In this document: one piece after another, positions 1 through 11,100 of the stretch
Numbering within the stretch: the first letter of the stretch is position 1
Layout: each line of letters starts with the position of its first letter
NCBI GenBank assembly: GCA_050084985.1
Contig: JBITNC010000001.1
Span: forward strand, 62,496,001-62,560,000
Direction: 5' to 3'
Length of the DNA: 64,000 nucleotides
Origin: Nageia nagi
Taxonomy: Eukaryota; Pinophyta
The notes under the pieces: model-generated
Databases searched by the model: none
Seen by the model: the letters and a program-made list of their open reading frames with translations, nothing else
Told to the model about the DNA's origin: nothing
Program-made: the position numbers and the translations under genes

Positions 1-199
1 GTGAGGCATAGTGCATATGGTACATAGTTTACTAGGCATGGCACATCTGGTGCATATGTTTCTATACATGATGTGTTTGGTTTATAAAATACTAAGAACT
101 TAGTGCACTATATAATTTATCAAAAAATAACTAGTATGATCATCAAATCTTCAACAAAGGTAGGCATGCATATACTCATTCAAAAGTTATCTTTAAGAT
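1..199. other. AT-rich sequence without a recognisable gene
   Basis: No coding potential or element boundary could be recognised. It probably belongs to the 3' untranslated part or flank of the decayed copia element that follows. The first 60 bases hold a loosely repeated 'catggcacat/catatggtacat' pattern, too degenerate to call a repeat family. Confidence 0.4.
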
Positions 200-1307
200 A
201 TATCTAATTCAGGAAGAATCATATTAATTAGATGTCTCCAAAAAATGTTATGCTTTATCAAAGTTGACTAATATACCTTTGCAAGTCTAGTTGATATTTA
301 GTTACTTCTTCAACTTGAATGGTCTTTGATTGAGCTCTAATTCCAAAAAATACTTCATATCAAAATTATTATAACTACTATGATGGAAAATATTATTTTA
401 TAACTAAATAGAACTCATGTTTGCATGTAAAATGATAGTGGGATCACTTTATTTATCACTTATCTCATCAAATACTTTCTTGAACCATAATGCTTGAGCA
501 ATAGTTTGTTGTATCTGTAATGCACTCAACTAAAATAGAGGATAAAGATATTAATCCTTATTTATTTTAACTCTAATAAATGAATCCAAATCCAAGAGAA
601 AAATAATTTTTAGATGTGGATTTTTTTATTATCCAAATTATTTCCCCAATTTGAATCACTAAAGAGAATTAGTTCTAAATCTTTACTAGGAAAATTATGT
701 ATTCCAAAATTAATAATACCTTTAACATACCTCAACATTCTCTTAGTAGCCTTAAAATGGAAACTAAATGGATTACTTATATATTTAGACATAATAGAGA
801 TAGCATGTGCACTATTTAGTCTATTATTTATGAGAAACATTAAGCTCTAAATAATACTCCTATAATTTGTCACATTCACCTTTTCAACCCTATCATCTTT
901 ACATGACAAGTCACTATGTGCAATAGGAGTAGGTACATTTTTGCAACTATCCATATCATGTTTATTCAACATATCCTTAACATAATTGGTTTAATAAATG
1001 AATATTTTTTATTTCATTTGGTGCAACTTCATTCCAAGAAAGTAGTGCATAAATCCTAAATCCTTCATCCCAAACTCACTCATCATGGAATCCTAAAAAG
1101 TATATTGCACCTGGAACTATTACCCATATAAGTCAAGTTATCAACATAGAAATCAGCATGAAAAATATCATCACCTTCTTTCTTCATTTATATAGTAAGT
1201 TTAAGTTTTCTTCATTTGAAGCTATGCTACTAAAAGCATCCTTCAATACTATAATACTAAGCTCTAAAGGCCTACTTAAGATCATATAAATGAAGAATTT
1301 ATATAAG
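200..1307 (-). pseudogene. Outer copia element, 3' half of pol (RT C-terminus and RNase H)
   Basis: Reading the minus strand from 1307 downwards gives a decayed Ty1/copia polyprotein. It begins with the RT motif that in the family reads LYGLKQAPRAWY, here LYDLK-stop-AFRA-stop-YY. The catalytic-loop region (YVDNLTYMGN, family YVDDLIYTGN) follows near 1130. The RNase H linker at 610-840 contains the family pattern 'RMLRYVKGT..FGI' and 'SDSNWG' (family SDSDWAG). Below 600 are RNase H remnants (QAIWF/KKVFDE type, then NMSSI). Several stops fall where the family has Gln or Trp, which suggests C-to-T decay. The reading frame continues from the 5' half at 41.2-42.1 kb: the two halves were one gene before copia A inserted between them. 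It encodes no functional protein now. Confidence 0.8.
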
Positions 1308-1320
1308 AGCTTTGATACCA
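1308..1320 (-). other. PBS-like sequence at the outer end of the copia A 3' LTR
   Basis: On the minus strand this reads TGGTATCAAAGCT, close to the initiator-Met tRNA primer-binding site common in plant copia elements (TGGTATCAGAGC). It directly follows the LTR end, separated by two bases (AT), which is normal for a 5' LTR. Here, however, the sequence beyond is target RT, not element leader. The TSD is found only if this segment is counted as part of the insertion. It may be a primer-binding-site copy kept at the 3' end of the integrated DNA. Confidence 0.5.
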
Positions 1321-1322
1321 AT

Positions 1323-2647
1323 TAAAGGTTTTAGAGGATAAAGGGTCCAAGCACTAATACCATAAAAATACCAAAGTTATAGGATTTTTTAATCAACTAC
1401 AACTTTTTGGAACTTTGAAAAAGCTAGTTTAAAGTTGCTGTATGGAAAACAACTTTGTAGGACCTCTAAAATAGTACAAAATAAAAATGTTGGTGTTCTA
1501 AGAGTTTTTGATTAGTTGGAACTTGTCAAAACTCTAGAAATGTCAAAAACTAACCAAAATAAAAATTATAAAATTTTGAGAGTTTTTGGTTGATTAGAAA
1601 TTTTCAAAACTCCAAAAAAGTTAAAAATGTGGAATTCATAGTCTGTAGGGTGATGATGTTAGCAAGTAAATTTGAAATGAGGAAATTAGATAGGTTTTGA
1701 GAGGAAAATTTTAGAGCCCATAATGTTTGTAGTTCTTAATGAAACCTAGTAGTATAACCCATGAAATTAATCAACATGAGATTTTCTATCCAATGATGAA
1801 GCTTAAATAAAAACTCAAGATGGAGAGAAGGGTCAAAAGTGAGCTCAGAGTACAATACTTCTAGAGCACATTGAGTAAGAAGGTTTCATATTTTATGATT
1901 TTTGAGTGTGTTCTACCAACAAGGCATGGAAAACTACATATGGTTGGAAAGGCATTGAAACTAGCTATCCAACCAAGAATAAATCACACAAAATGGAGAT
2001 ATAGAATGATAGTTATAGCTCTCAAAAGTAAATTAATCAAAAAAAATCAATTTTACATAATCACAAAAAATATCAAAACTATTGCTCAAACATGGGAAAA
2101 TAGATAAGTACCTACATACTTAAAATGATCCCAAATAAATAAATATCATCTTAGAATAGAGAGAAATACTTCTATGAATATCTACAAGTATTTTATCATG
2201 CATACAAGCTTTGAAAAGAGAAAACACACACACACAACCACAAGGTATTGCATAGAAAATATGAATGCTTTATATGCTAGCTAGAAATTGGCAACATAAA
2301 ATTCAATCAAAAGCACTACTCAGAATGGGAAATGAAATCCCTTTTTATACAAGAATAAAGTAGAGTATTAAAAACTCCATGGGAACTAACAAATTATATA
2401 AACACTTAGATAAGTAAGCAAAAGCATAAATGAAGTGCCCACAAAGTTTAAAGAGAGGTATGGATGTATATAAAGGAATACAAAATCAGATATGTCTCAG
2501 TCCAAGGATCACATCTTTGAGCATTCATTACTCAACCATATTCCTATAATGTAATAAATTTGGTAGGTGGAGGATAGTGAGTAGTCATTGGTGGGAATTA
2601 AAAAACTATTAGAAGGAATTCAAACTATAATACATTAAATTTCTTAA
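1323..2647 (-). repeat. Copia A 3' LTR
   Basis: A non-coding block of about 1.3 kb between the end of the copia A RNase H and the resumed outer copia RT. Its right part (2204-2647) matches 40777-41214, the remaining piece of the 5' LTR. The minus-strand start (TTAAGAAATTT) aligns with TGTAGAAATTT in the 5' LTR. A purine-rich tract (AAGGGGTATAA on the minus strand) lies just outside, as expected for a PPT. It contains a short (AC)n run at 2224-2236 and no credible gene. The left boundary rests on the PBS-like sequence and the TSD. Confidence 0.65.
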
Positions 2648-2689
2648 TTATACCCCTTAATATGAATGGGTTGATTTTTAAGTTGATTC

Positions 2690-2990
2690 CAACGACTAAG
2701 GAATTGATCCTTAGGTAGAGCCTTGGTGAAAATGTCTATAAGTTGATCTTTATACTTACAAAATATGAATTATAAGAATACATTAGTCACCAAGTATCAC
2801 ATAAAATGATGTTGAATGTTGTTATGCTTGTTCTTATTATGAAACACCAAATTCTTAGTCATAGCAATGGTGTTGGTGTTATCACAATGAATGGGAATGG
2901 GTAGGGGAGGGTCCAAATCTAGGTCTTCAAATAATTGAGTCATCCAAATGGATTCAGTGCAAGAAGAGGAGGAAATCATGTATTCTACTT
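2690..2990 (-). pseudogene. Copia A RNase H C-terminal region
   Basis: The minus-strand product contains family landmarks of the copia RNase H end in order: a Ser/Thr-rich 'SSSCTESIW' (family SSTEAEY..IW), then 'LFEDLDL', then CDNTNTIAMTKN (family CDN.SAI.LA.N) with the catalytic Asp of the CDN motif kept. After that come 'FHNKNKHNNIQHHF' (family FH.R.KHI.I..HF) and finally a 'DQLIDIFTKALPKDQF' tail. It ends about 40 bp before the 3' LTR, as expected for copia pol. The N-terminal part of RNase H is not recognisable. Confidence 0.85.
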
Positions 2991-3600
2991 TAGAAGTGGA
3001 AAAATCAATAGTCTATTGCTTTTTGCTTCTCTATGAGATAAGAGAGCCAAAAAGGAAGAAGAAAGCATAGCCAAAGGTGCTTTTCCTATCATCAATACTT
3101 TTAGCCCAATTAGCATCTATGTAGGATTCAAGTATGTTAGAATTAGAGGATTTATATCATAGAGCAAAGAATTTGGTTCCACTAATATACCAAAGGATCC
3201 TCTTAGCCACATTCTAATGAGATTCATGTGGAGAGTGCAGGAATCAAGCAACAAGGCTAAATACATACATGATATCTAGCCAGGTAGCTATAAGATACAT
3301 TATAATATCAATAATTGATTGGTATAGGGTGGCATCCATAAGAGGAGTATAATCCTTCTTCATAAGTTTGGTGCCAATAACTATCAAAGTGGCATTGATG
3401 TACACTTCTCTCTTAAAATCTCCATTAAGGAAGGCATACTTGATATACATTTCATACAAATTAAGATCAAGATGAGATGCTAAAGCCAAAAGAGAGTGAA
3501 CTATATCAACTCTAGTAATTGTTGCAAATGTCTTTTGAACATAATAAAGTCCTTCCTTCTAAACATATCCCTTGTGTAATTGGTGCAGCTAGTGCTTTGA
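2991..3600 (-). pseudogene. Copia A reverse transcriptase, internally deleted
   Basis: The minus strand reads an RT N-terminus (LALASHLDLNLYEMYIKYAF, family LALAS...YQMDVKSAF, first catalytic Asp changed to Tyr). Soon after 'NGDFKREVYI' it jumps to the late-RT motif 'DATLYQSIIDIIMYL.ATW.DIMY' (family DATLYRSL.G.L.YLT.TRPDI.Y). The central RT, including the YVDD box, is absent, so the protein could not copy RNA. Just upstream, integrase sequence joins RT without the integrase core, which shows a second internal deletion. The element was therefore probably non-autonomous or decayed early. Confidence 0.8.
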
Positions 3601-4060
3601 ACTTGATAAAACTATCAAAGGAACTTAACATGGCCTACAACTAATACAACCAACTCATTCATGAATAATTATCAATAAAGATTAGGATATACCTACACTT
3701 GGCTAAGGTGGGAGTCTCCAAAGGTTCATAAATACCAACATGCACCAACTATGAAGGTGACTTTTCATGGTGTGGATGGAAGGGAAATTTCTCTCTGTGT
3801 TGTTCCCCAAAAATGCAATTCTCATAGAAAGTGTTAGGTGGTAGTGAGAAGGTAGGAATACCTATCACAAGATTAGGAAATATATGAAGTGATTTGAAAT
3901 TGATGTGGCCACAAATATGATGCCACAACCAAGAAGGATTAGTGGTGAATTTCAAGTATTTGACTATCGTTGGTTGAATCTTCAACATATACATGTGATT
4001 CTCAAACATGAGAATTTTTGTAATAACTTATCAATTGACCTCATTAGTGATGGTGTAGGT
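3601..4060 (-). pseudogene. Copia A GAG-pre-integrase and integrase start
   Basis: The minus strand encodes the GAG-pre-integrase zinc region 'WLWHHICGHINFKSL' (family LWH.R.GH.N...L), ending in a 'CIFGEQHREKFPF' segment (family C..GKQHR..FP). It continues into the first integrase strand with 'IYEPLETPTLAKCRYILIF' and 'IDNYS' (family GP...T...G.RY...FIDDYSR). One of the two family Asp residues there is now Asn. The rest of the integrase catalytic core, including the catalytic Glu region, is deleted. Integrase would join element DNA to chromosomal DNA, but this copy cannot. Confidence 0.85.
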
Positions 4061-4400
4061 ATTCTTTTAAAAGATTAAATAATAGTCTTTCAATAATATT
4101 TGACCAATGCAAAAGAGATTATGCTTCATCTTGAAAACATACAAAGTATTATGCACATGCATGATCTTGTTGAACTTTGCTTTAAAAGCAATTGAACCCT
4201 TTCTAACAATATCAACTTGATTATTATCACTAAATTGGACTTTGTTGAAAGCATTTTCTTCAAGTTGAGTAAATAGTTTTTTTTCTCGATCATATGATTT
4301 GAGCACCCACTATCTAGATACCAAATGTGATCATTAGTAACTTCAAAGTTGTTGTGGTTCAATAATACATTACCAACATCATGCTCTTTATTGTAATTGG
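4061..4400 (-). pseudogene. Copia A aspartic protease
   Basis: The minus strand reads 'WYLDSGCSNHMIEKKNYL', the copia protease signature (family W.LDSG.S.HM), with the catalytic DSG intact. It is followed by degenerate sequence with two overlapping frames, so at least one frameshift is present. The domain would cut the gag-pol polyprotein. The position between gag (above) and the GAG-pre-integrase zinc region (below) is the normal copia order. Confidence 0.8.
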
Positions 4401-5185
4401 CTTTTTATTCCTTCTTCTTCTGATATCAATACTTCTCTATGTGACCATCCTTTCCATAGAAATCATAATGTTGGGGGGTTGAGCTCTAGATTTGATTGAA
4501 TAATCAACCTATTCCTCTATAATGACTACTTCTTGTATGACCTCTACCACAATGACCTCTTCCATAGCCTCTTGAAGTAAATTCTAAATTAGAGGAAATA
4601 GAAGGATGATCATTCATATAGATTTTTTCTTGGAATGCTTTATCCAAGTTCTTGGATCTATCCTATATTCTATGCTCATATATCTACAAGCTACCAAGTA
4701 GTTCTAAGAGAGTGGGTTGAGTCAAGTACATGGAATTCTCAATAGCAATGGTGAGAGGATCAAATTTTTGGGAAAGGCTTCTCAACAATCTAGATATCAT
4801 CAATTTGCTCATCATGTGAATGAAGTGCATTCATCAAATCTTGAACTCTATTCATGAATATTTGAATAGTCTCATCATCTACTATTCAAAGAGATTCAAA
4901 CTCCCTTCATAAAAGTTGTAGCTTGGATACTCTAACTCTAATTGATCCCTTATAAGTGCTCCCAAGAGTGTCTCATGAAATCTTGTAGAATTTTCATTAT
5001 GAAATATTAGGTAATATTGTAACATCTTTCCCTCTTTGTATAGAAAAAAGATCTTTGGTATATTTCTTCTAGGTCTCTAAGAGCTCCTTTCTTTCATCTA
5101 TTCTAATTGCAGCATCATCAAGTTCAATATATCCCTTAGAAATAAGACTTCACAAGTTTTAAGAGATAAGAAAGGTCTTCATCTA
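4401..5185 (-). pseudogene. Copia A gag remnant
   Basis: Degenerate minus-strand sequence between the protease and the breakpoint at about 5185. The lower part contains Gly/Arg/Tyr-rich and C..C.-like codons compatible with a CCHC zinc knuckle (4400-4580). The upper part resembles the helical gag domain of copia (UBN2-type), with heavy stop and frame decay. The N-terminus is absent: homology to the Tat element begins immediately above 5185. The assignment rests mainly on position in the element. Confidence 0.55.
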
Positions 5186-6181
5186 GATGCAATGCATGAC
5201 TTACATAGTTACCACTATACTATTGTGCTATGTTGGTAGGATACAGATGGAGTCTTAGCTATCAGCCATATTCCATAGCTAGCATGTGATAAAGAAGCTC
5301 CCTTATGAATACAAAAACTTTTAATGATTTTGTTTTTATCCTAGTAGATAGGTTACTTGATGATCTTGCACAAAAGTTCATCCAACAATTTTTAATTATA
5401 TCAAAACTTGCACTTCTTTTTTTTGCTAAAAGAAGGATCCTTTTTCAAATTTAGAATTACCCAAGAGTCTTAATTTTTTCAAAAAACCCTAAACTCTAAA
5501 TTAAGTTTAACAAGTGAAGAACTCATAGTGATTTTTCCTTTGACACACACACACACACATAAATATATATATATAAATTTTTTATGGTTTTTAATGGTTT
5601 TATATTATTTTTAATATTTTCAGGATAATCTTGATGTGAGCATCTTTCGAGGATAAATGTTTTGTTTGGATTATATTTTTATTTTTAATTGAGCATTATT
5701 GATTGTTAAAAAGATATATATAAGAGTTTATAAATTACCCTCTTTCAATTTGAATTTTCTTATCAATATTTACAATTAATCGTAGGCCTAACTCTACCTA
5801 AAGAATTTTTGACATTCTCCAAAATTTTGTATTTTTTAAGCTTTTAATTAAAGACTTTTAATGAAGCACATAGGGAAGGTCCTATGTATTTCTCTTGTTT
5901 AAATACCCATATAACTTATGTATTTTAAGAAAACCTTTTTCATTCATCATTTTTTTAAGGTTTAGGTCACCAATGATCATAACTAGAGCATCGACAATCC
6001 TTATGGATTACTGGTGCTTGACTTACGATTATCGATGTTCGACTATGTGAAATAATAAAAAGCAAAAGTTCACCTATCACTTTCTAATTTGGTTTTTAGT
6101 GCCATATTAGAGTTCTTGTTGCCCCTACCCTACCATCCAAACTTTGACCCTATACCTCCATTTTTACTATTGATTTGAGTC
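5186..6181. other. Left Tat 3' non-coding region
   Basis: Non-coding sequence homologous (inverted) to about 60444-61450 of the right copy. It holds an (AC)n/(AT)n microsatellite at 5542-5576 and short runs of a 'gatcaccggtgatc'-like motif near 5970-6050, which also occurs in the element's LTR. It would contain the promoter of the antisense gene starting at 6182, but no clear TATA box could be singled out in this AT-rich DNA. Confidence 0.55.
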
Positions 6182-8160
6182 ATGGTGCCACCACAAGGAA
6201 GATCCATACCGTGCAAGAGGCCTATGAGGGAAGAGGTAGGTTTTAAACCTTCCCTTTCAATTTTTTTCTTATTAATTCATTTTTAATCTATTTTTTAAAA
6301 AATACAAACCATAGGATTCTTTGGAATAGGTTTTAAAGTTCTTATAACTGTTCATTTTTCTATATTAGCTTTGTTTTTTAATTTTTTGTAAAAAATTTAA
6401 AACCCTAACTGTAGTCGCTAGCCAAAGTTGAAGGGTTTCAAGATCACTAGCATTCAAGTATTGAATGCTAGCAATTCTAGAAACTGATCATCTAATCACT
6501 AATATTTATAAAATTTTAATTTTTTTAACTTACTTTCTCATTAATTACTATTAGATTCAAGACATCTTTGATCTAAGAGGTAGATATCCTCACATACTCA
6601 AGGATGACCATGTTTTTTTGACTACCATAGATATCCTCACATACTTAAGGCCTTACATGGATCACATTCATTGGGACTACCCACTACTGGTAGCCTTGCT
6701 AGAGAGGTGGGATTCTTCAACTGATACCTTCCATCTTCCTATGGGGGAGATTACTATCATGGTGGAGGATATCCATCATGTATACCTCTTGCCTATTCAT
6801 GGTTAACAAATTTAGCATGGGATCAATCGATATTTAGTGCACCCAAATATTACAATAATTCATGGGGTAGGTATCATCAATGGAGTTGAGTGAGATGTTT
6901 TTTTAGGGTCTTACATACCTCAGGTATTAGAGGAATGACCAATAAGGTCTCCTTAGAACCTCTTACTTGATGGGGATGATACAATACTATGCTCTCTTGG
7001 ATACCAGTAATGGGAGATTTCCTTGGTCATTATTTCTTATAGTGGCTAGTATGCTACAATAGGGGATGGTATATGCTTGGGCTTCCACACTACTAGAATA
7101 GATTTATCAAGAGCTTTTCTTCTATTATTTAGGCCATAGGGCCTCATTATTAGTCACCATTACTCTTCAAGTGTGAGATTATGAGCACATCCATGTAGCT
7201 TATCCTTTGGGGCTCCCAATACCTGGTTTTGCTTCACATACAACCTATCCTATTGGTAGTATGTGCTAGAGAGAGGTTTTTTACACTCATCCCTCAAATG
7301 GGATTCAATAGGATATTTCTTTTTATCAAAGGATGAGTGCTCATCTTATTACCAATTAGGTGAGGTTTTGACCTTATCATGGTTATCCATCTTGGGATGA
7401 GCTTGTAGCATAGTTGATGAGCCTTAGATAAGCTCAAGTTCTCATTGGTTGGTGGATTGAGTTCTTAGAGTGCTTCTAATTTGAGCATGTGCATCATTCA
7501 TTTGGTCTGGTTCAAGATGTTACACTAGCACCTCTACATTTTTTGATAGAGGTGGAGCTTCCTATTGAGGGGATTCAACCCTTGGTTTATGTAGAGCTAG
7601 ATCTCACATAAGAGGAGGTCCTAGAGAGGATATAGGTACAAATGATTTGGATGTGACCAAGGATTGTGATGCTTGGTGGAAGATAGAGGTAGAAAATGAG
7701 GACATCAATGCACTAGATCATTGAGTATGCTAATGAGTAGTTGAGCCTAAGGTAGCTATAAGGGTTAAGGAGGAGATAACTGAGGAGAGGGTCAAGGAGT
7801 AGGCTAAGGAGAGGGCTAAGGAGGCAATGATGGATGAGTTAGTGGTTGAGGAGAAAGTGATGGCCTACCTAGAGGATGTAGCTTACCAAGAAAATGAGAC
7901 TAAGGTAAGTACCTTTGTTAGAGGTGTGAGAGGAGGTGGAGCTCCTCCTCCATAGGTGCCCAACATTGATGCACTCTTGGGGGAAATTTATAAGTTGAGG
8001 TACTAGGTTTCTCAACTTAGCACTTGCATGTACAAATATAGATCTAAGAGAGATAGGTGTCATAATGAGAAGGATGAAGCTCAAGCCTTTGCATAGATCA
8101 AAGTAGCTAATACCTCTATAGGGGTCATCGATCATCCATTAGTCTTCATCTAGGGGATTT
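6182..8160 (+). pseudogene. Antisense plant-mobile-domain (PMD) gene of left Tat copy
   Basis: Encoded opposite to the retrotransposon's own genes. Putative exon 1 (6182-6239) starts MVPPQGRS and ends in a phase-1 junction. A putative intron (6240-6561) runs from GTTTT to TTCAAG. Exon 2 from 6562 is open to 6806 and contains the PMD core: 'LVALLERWDSSTDTFHLPMG', 'ITIMVEDIHHVYLLPIHG' (family L..RW.P.THTFHLP.GEMT.TL.DV..L.GLP..G). Beyond 6806 the frame continues with frequent stops ('MVYAWASTLL', 'YPLGLPIPGF', 'GYPSWDELV') and an acidic, Glu/Lys-rich tail near 7780-7900. The right copy has the same start, splice sites and domain. PMD proteins are plant proteins shared with transposons, of uncertain biochemical role. 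This copy is decayed; the 3' end is approximate. Confidence 0.8.
6240..6561 (+). other. Putative intron in the left antisense PMD gene
   Basis: The donor is G|GTTTT at 6239/6240 and the acceptor TTCAAG ends at 6561. Splicing joins exon 1 to exon 2 in phase 1 and creates an Asp codon followed by IFDL. The right copy keeps the equivalent donor and acceptor (60385 and 60073), joins in the same phase to an Asp codon (then VFKP), and has a similar length (313 against 322 bases). The intron is AT-rich with T-rich stretches, as plant introns are. Confidence 0.6.
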
Positions 8161-11100
8161 TTTAGCAGAGGGATTACTATTCCTCCACTATGTAGACATG
8201 GTTGATAGGGGTACCTCCATACATATCAAGCATGCTATATCTAGTTCCCCTACTACATATATTCTCATGGATGTCTTAGTTTATCAGGCATCTAGTGGAG
8301 CCTAGTATACAACTAGCACTTAGGTAGGGTTATTAGACTAGCTACATTCCATAATCATAGCAAGATAGGCAAGGTCTCTTCTTAGCACCTAGTGGGTTCA
8401 ACTAAGATTTGCATAGTATCTTGAGTAGTGAGTCCTATGGGTTCAATGGGAACCACTCATCCTCAACCAAGCAAAGCTAGCAATCTATATATGGTTTTGA
8501 GGGAAGCTCCTAAAACCATTCTAGGGCTATGATTCTTTGTATTTCATGTTAGACTTATGAGTTGTATGAAACTATGTCATTTTATTTTTTGAGATTTATG
8601 AAGAGCAGGACCATTTCTAATACTCAGACATGCTATTTGTAGTTTTATTATTACTTTTTAATGACCTTATCTATTTTGGGATAATGGTAGTCATGATCAA
8701 TGGTTGGTTTCTTTGGATGTGATGGATATTGAGTTATATATTTTTTGATATACATGAAGATTACTTTAGAATTTTATATACATGTTTTTATATCATATAT
8801 ATGTATGTTTATAATTTTGCAAATGTATGTGTTATTAGACTTTTATGTGAAAGTTTATTTTTATATTTTCATTTAGTTTTAGCACTTTATCTATGACATG
8901 TTTTATAAATACAAGGTAATATTTATGTTTTTATAATAATGTGATGTTTATAGAACAAGATTAGATTTGTAGGTGAACGGAATCAGATGCATCATTTTCT
9001 ATTTTCTTGGCTACTTTTATACATGGTTTTCAACATAATATATTGGTATAAACATATGTGATATCATAAATAATGTGAGTATATGGATGTAAAACACATA
9101 AGATTTACAACACTTTATACAAATATGGATGTAATATACACATAAGACTTACAACACTTTATGAATGTATTTATGTAATAATGAATGCACATAAATGTAT
9201 ATGTACAGATGAATGTAAAATGTATAAAACTTGAATGACCTAAGATATTTATGAATGCCATAATAACTTAAACATCAATATTAATGTGATGGCAACTTAT
9301 CAAACTTTTTATAATAATAGTAGTAATGGTATAGGATGAATGAATATATAAATAAACAAGTGTAATAAATAACACCTTCAATACCTATCTTCATTAATTG
9401 ATCTTCTGCTTTAGTCTCATCTACTAGGGATGATATGAAATAAGATCATAATATACTTAAGTTTACCATAAACTCATGTGTGTGCAATGATGTTAATTTT
9501 TTTCTCTTAACATTTACAAATTAAACATCCTAGGATTATAATTTGTGAGATATGGTATTCATATTTTTGTAAGGTATGCTTCACTACCAAAAAGCATCCA
9601 TAGCCCTAGTGAAGATTAACCCCTTCATCCTGTTACAACCTTGCTGTATTGCTAGTTAGGCATCTATAACTTCGATAAAGGATGCTGTAATGGCCCAAGA
9701 ATCCTACCTATTTTTGCTTTTCTCCTTTATTTTCCTTTTCTTTTTTTTTATTATCCTTTTCTTTTCAATCCTATCTCTTGGATTTAGGATGAAGAAAAAA
9801 GTAAGAAAACCACACTCACATTTATACTCAAGGAACACTTAATTCTTGATTGTTTCAAGATTTTTAATATGAAAAGTGTATGAGTCTATTAGCACACTAC
9901 CATATACCATAGCTATGTATTTTTATCATCCTAAGTTTTTAAACCCCAACATAGGATTTTTCAACTAAGACCAAATATGAATAGAGTATTTATTACTTAC
10001 ATCTTTATTTTTAAATACAACTATATACATAAATGAATATTACATGGATGCATGTATGATGTGTAGATACATATAGCTTGATTATTTGCATCCCTTATAA
10101 TGATTGATATCTAATAATTATGACACTCAAGATAAAGGACTAAACATTTATGAACAAAGTGGAATGATATGAACACATGGGCAGTGCACCAATAGCCAAG
10201 ATGCTTTAAAGGTATATCTTTTGAGTATATATACATATATATGTACATATATATATTTTTGTATTTTTTTGAATATTTTAATATTTTTGTATTTTTTGAA
10301 TATTTTAATATTTTTGTAACTTTTTTTTAATATTTTAATGTTTTTGTATTTTTTTAATATTTTAATTTTTTACCTATTTCCCCACTAGACAAGAATCTAC
10401 AATAGGTCATCATGAGTAAAAGGATGGAAGTGACAACAAGTATGGATGGTACAATCAATTAACCATTCCATAGGGTCATGAATGATGGACATAAATAATA
10501 TGAAGTCCCAACACCAAGAGATGAGCTATGGCGACATCATCAAAAAAATCTTCTTCATGATGTAGAAGATGCCACCCATAGTATCTAACAATTTAAACTA
10601 CCAAAGGAGTGATAAGAGCATCAATCATGATCCTCAAAATAAAATTAGGTCTAGAGATCATATAGATGAGGTTTTGTAGGAACTCTTCATTAGGGATTTC
10701 ATATATCAAACAATATCCCTAACAAGGTTGATGATAAATGTAAATCTTCATTTGATTAGAGTTCCTCATAATATTATATGCATGTTTGAACCTATCTAAG
10801 GTAGTATACAAAGCTATCATAGACAAAATTTGATGTTGGATTCCCTCAAGCAATTGATTAAACCAATCCTCCTCTAACTTTAGGTTTTGGATAGGATCTA
10901 CTAAGGATCACTAGGAAAAGTACAAGGTGATTGAGAAATGATGAGGGATGATAGGTCCCATGGGATAGGAGGATCATAACATGAGTACCCATCTTGCTAA
11001 CTAATGGAAAGGTTGACATAATGTGGATGACTCATGATGCTTGTTGCTTATGAAATACAACCAACTACATGTAATGTCATATAAAATCATTTTTTAGAAT

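Noticed and set aside
7869-8135. 88-codon minus-strand open frame inside the left antisense gene
   Set aside because: It lies opposite the acidic tail of the PMD gene, has no homologous frame in the right copy and no family resemblance.
10240-10372. CRISPR-like array or scaffold/matrix attachment region
   Set aside because: The units are adjacent AT-only tandem repeats without unique spacers, in plant DNA; an attachment-region role cannot be supported from base composition alone.
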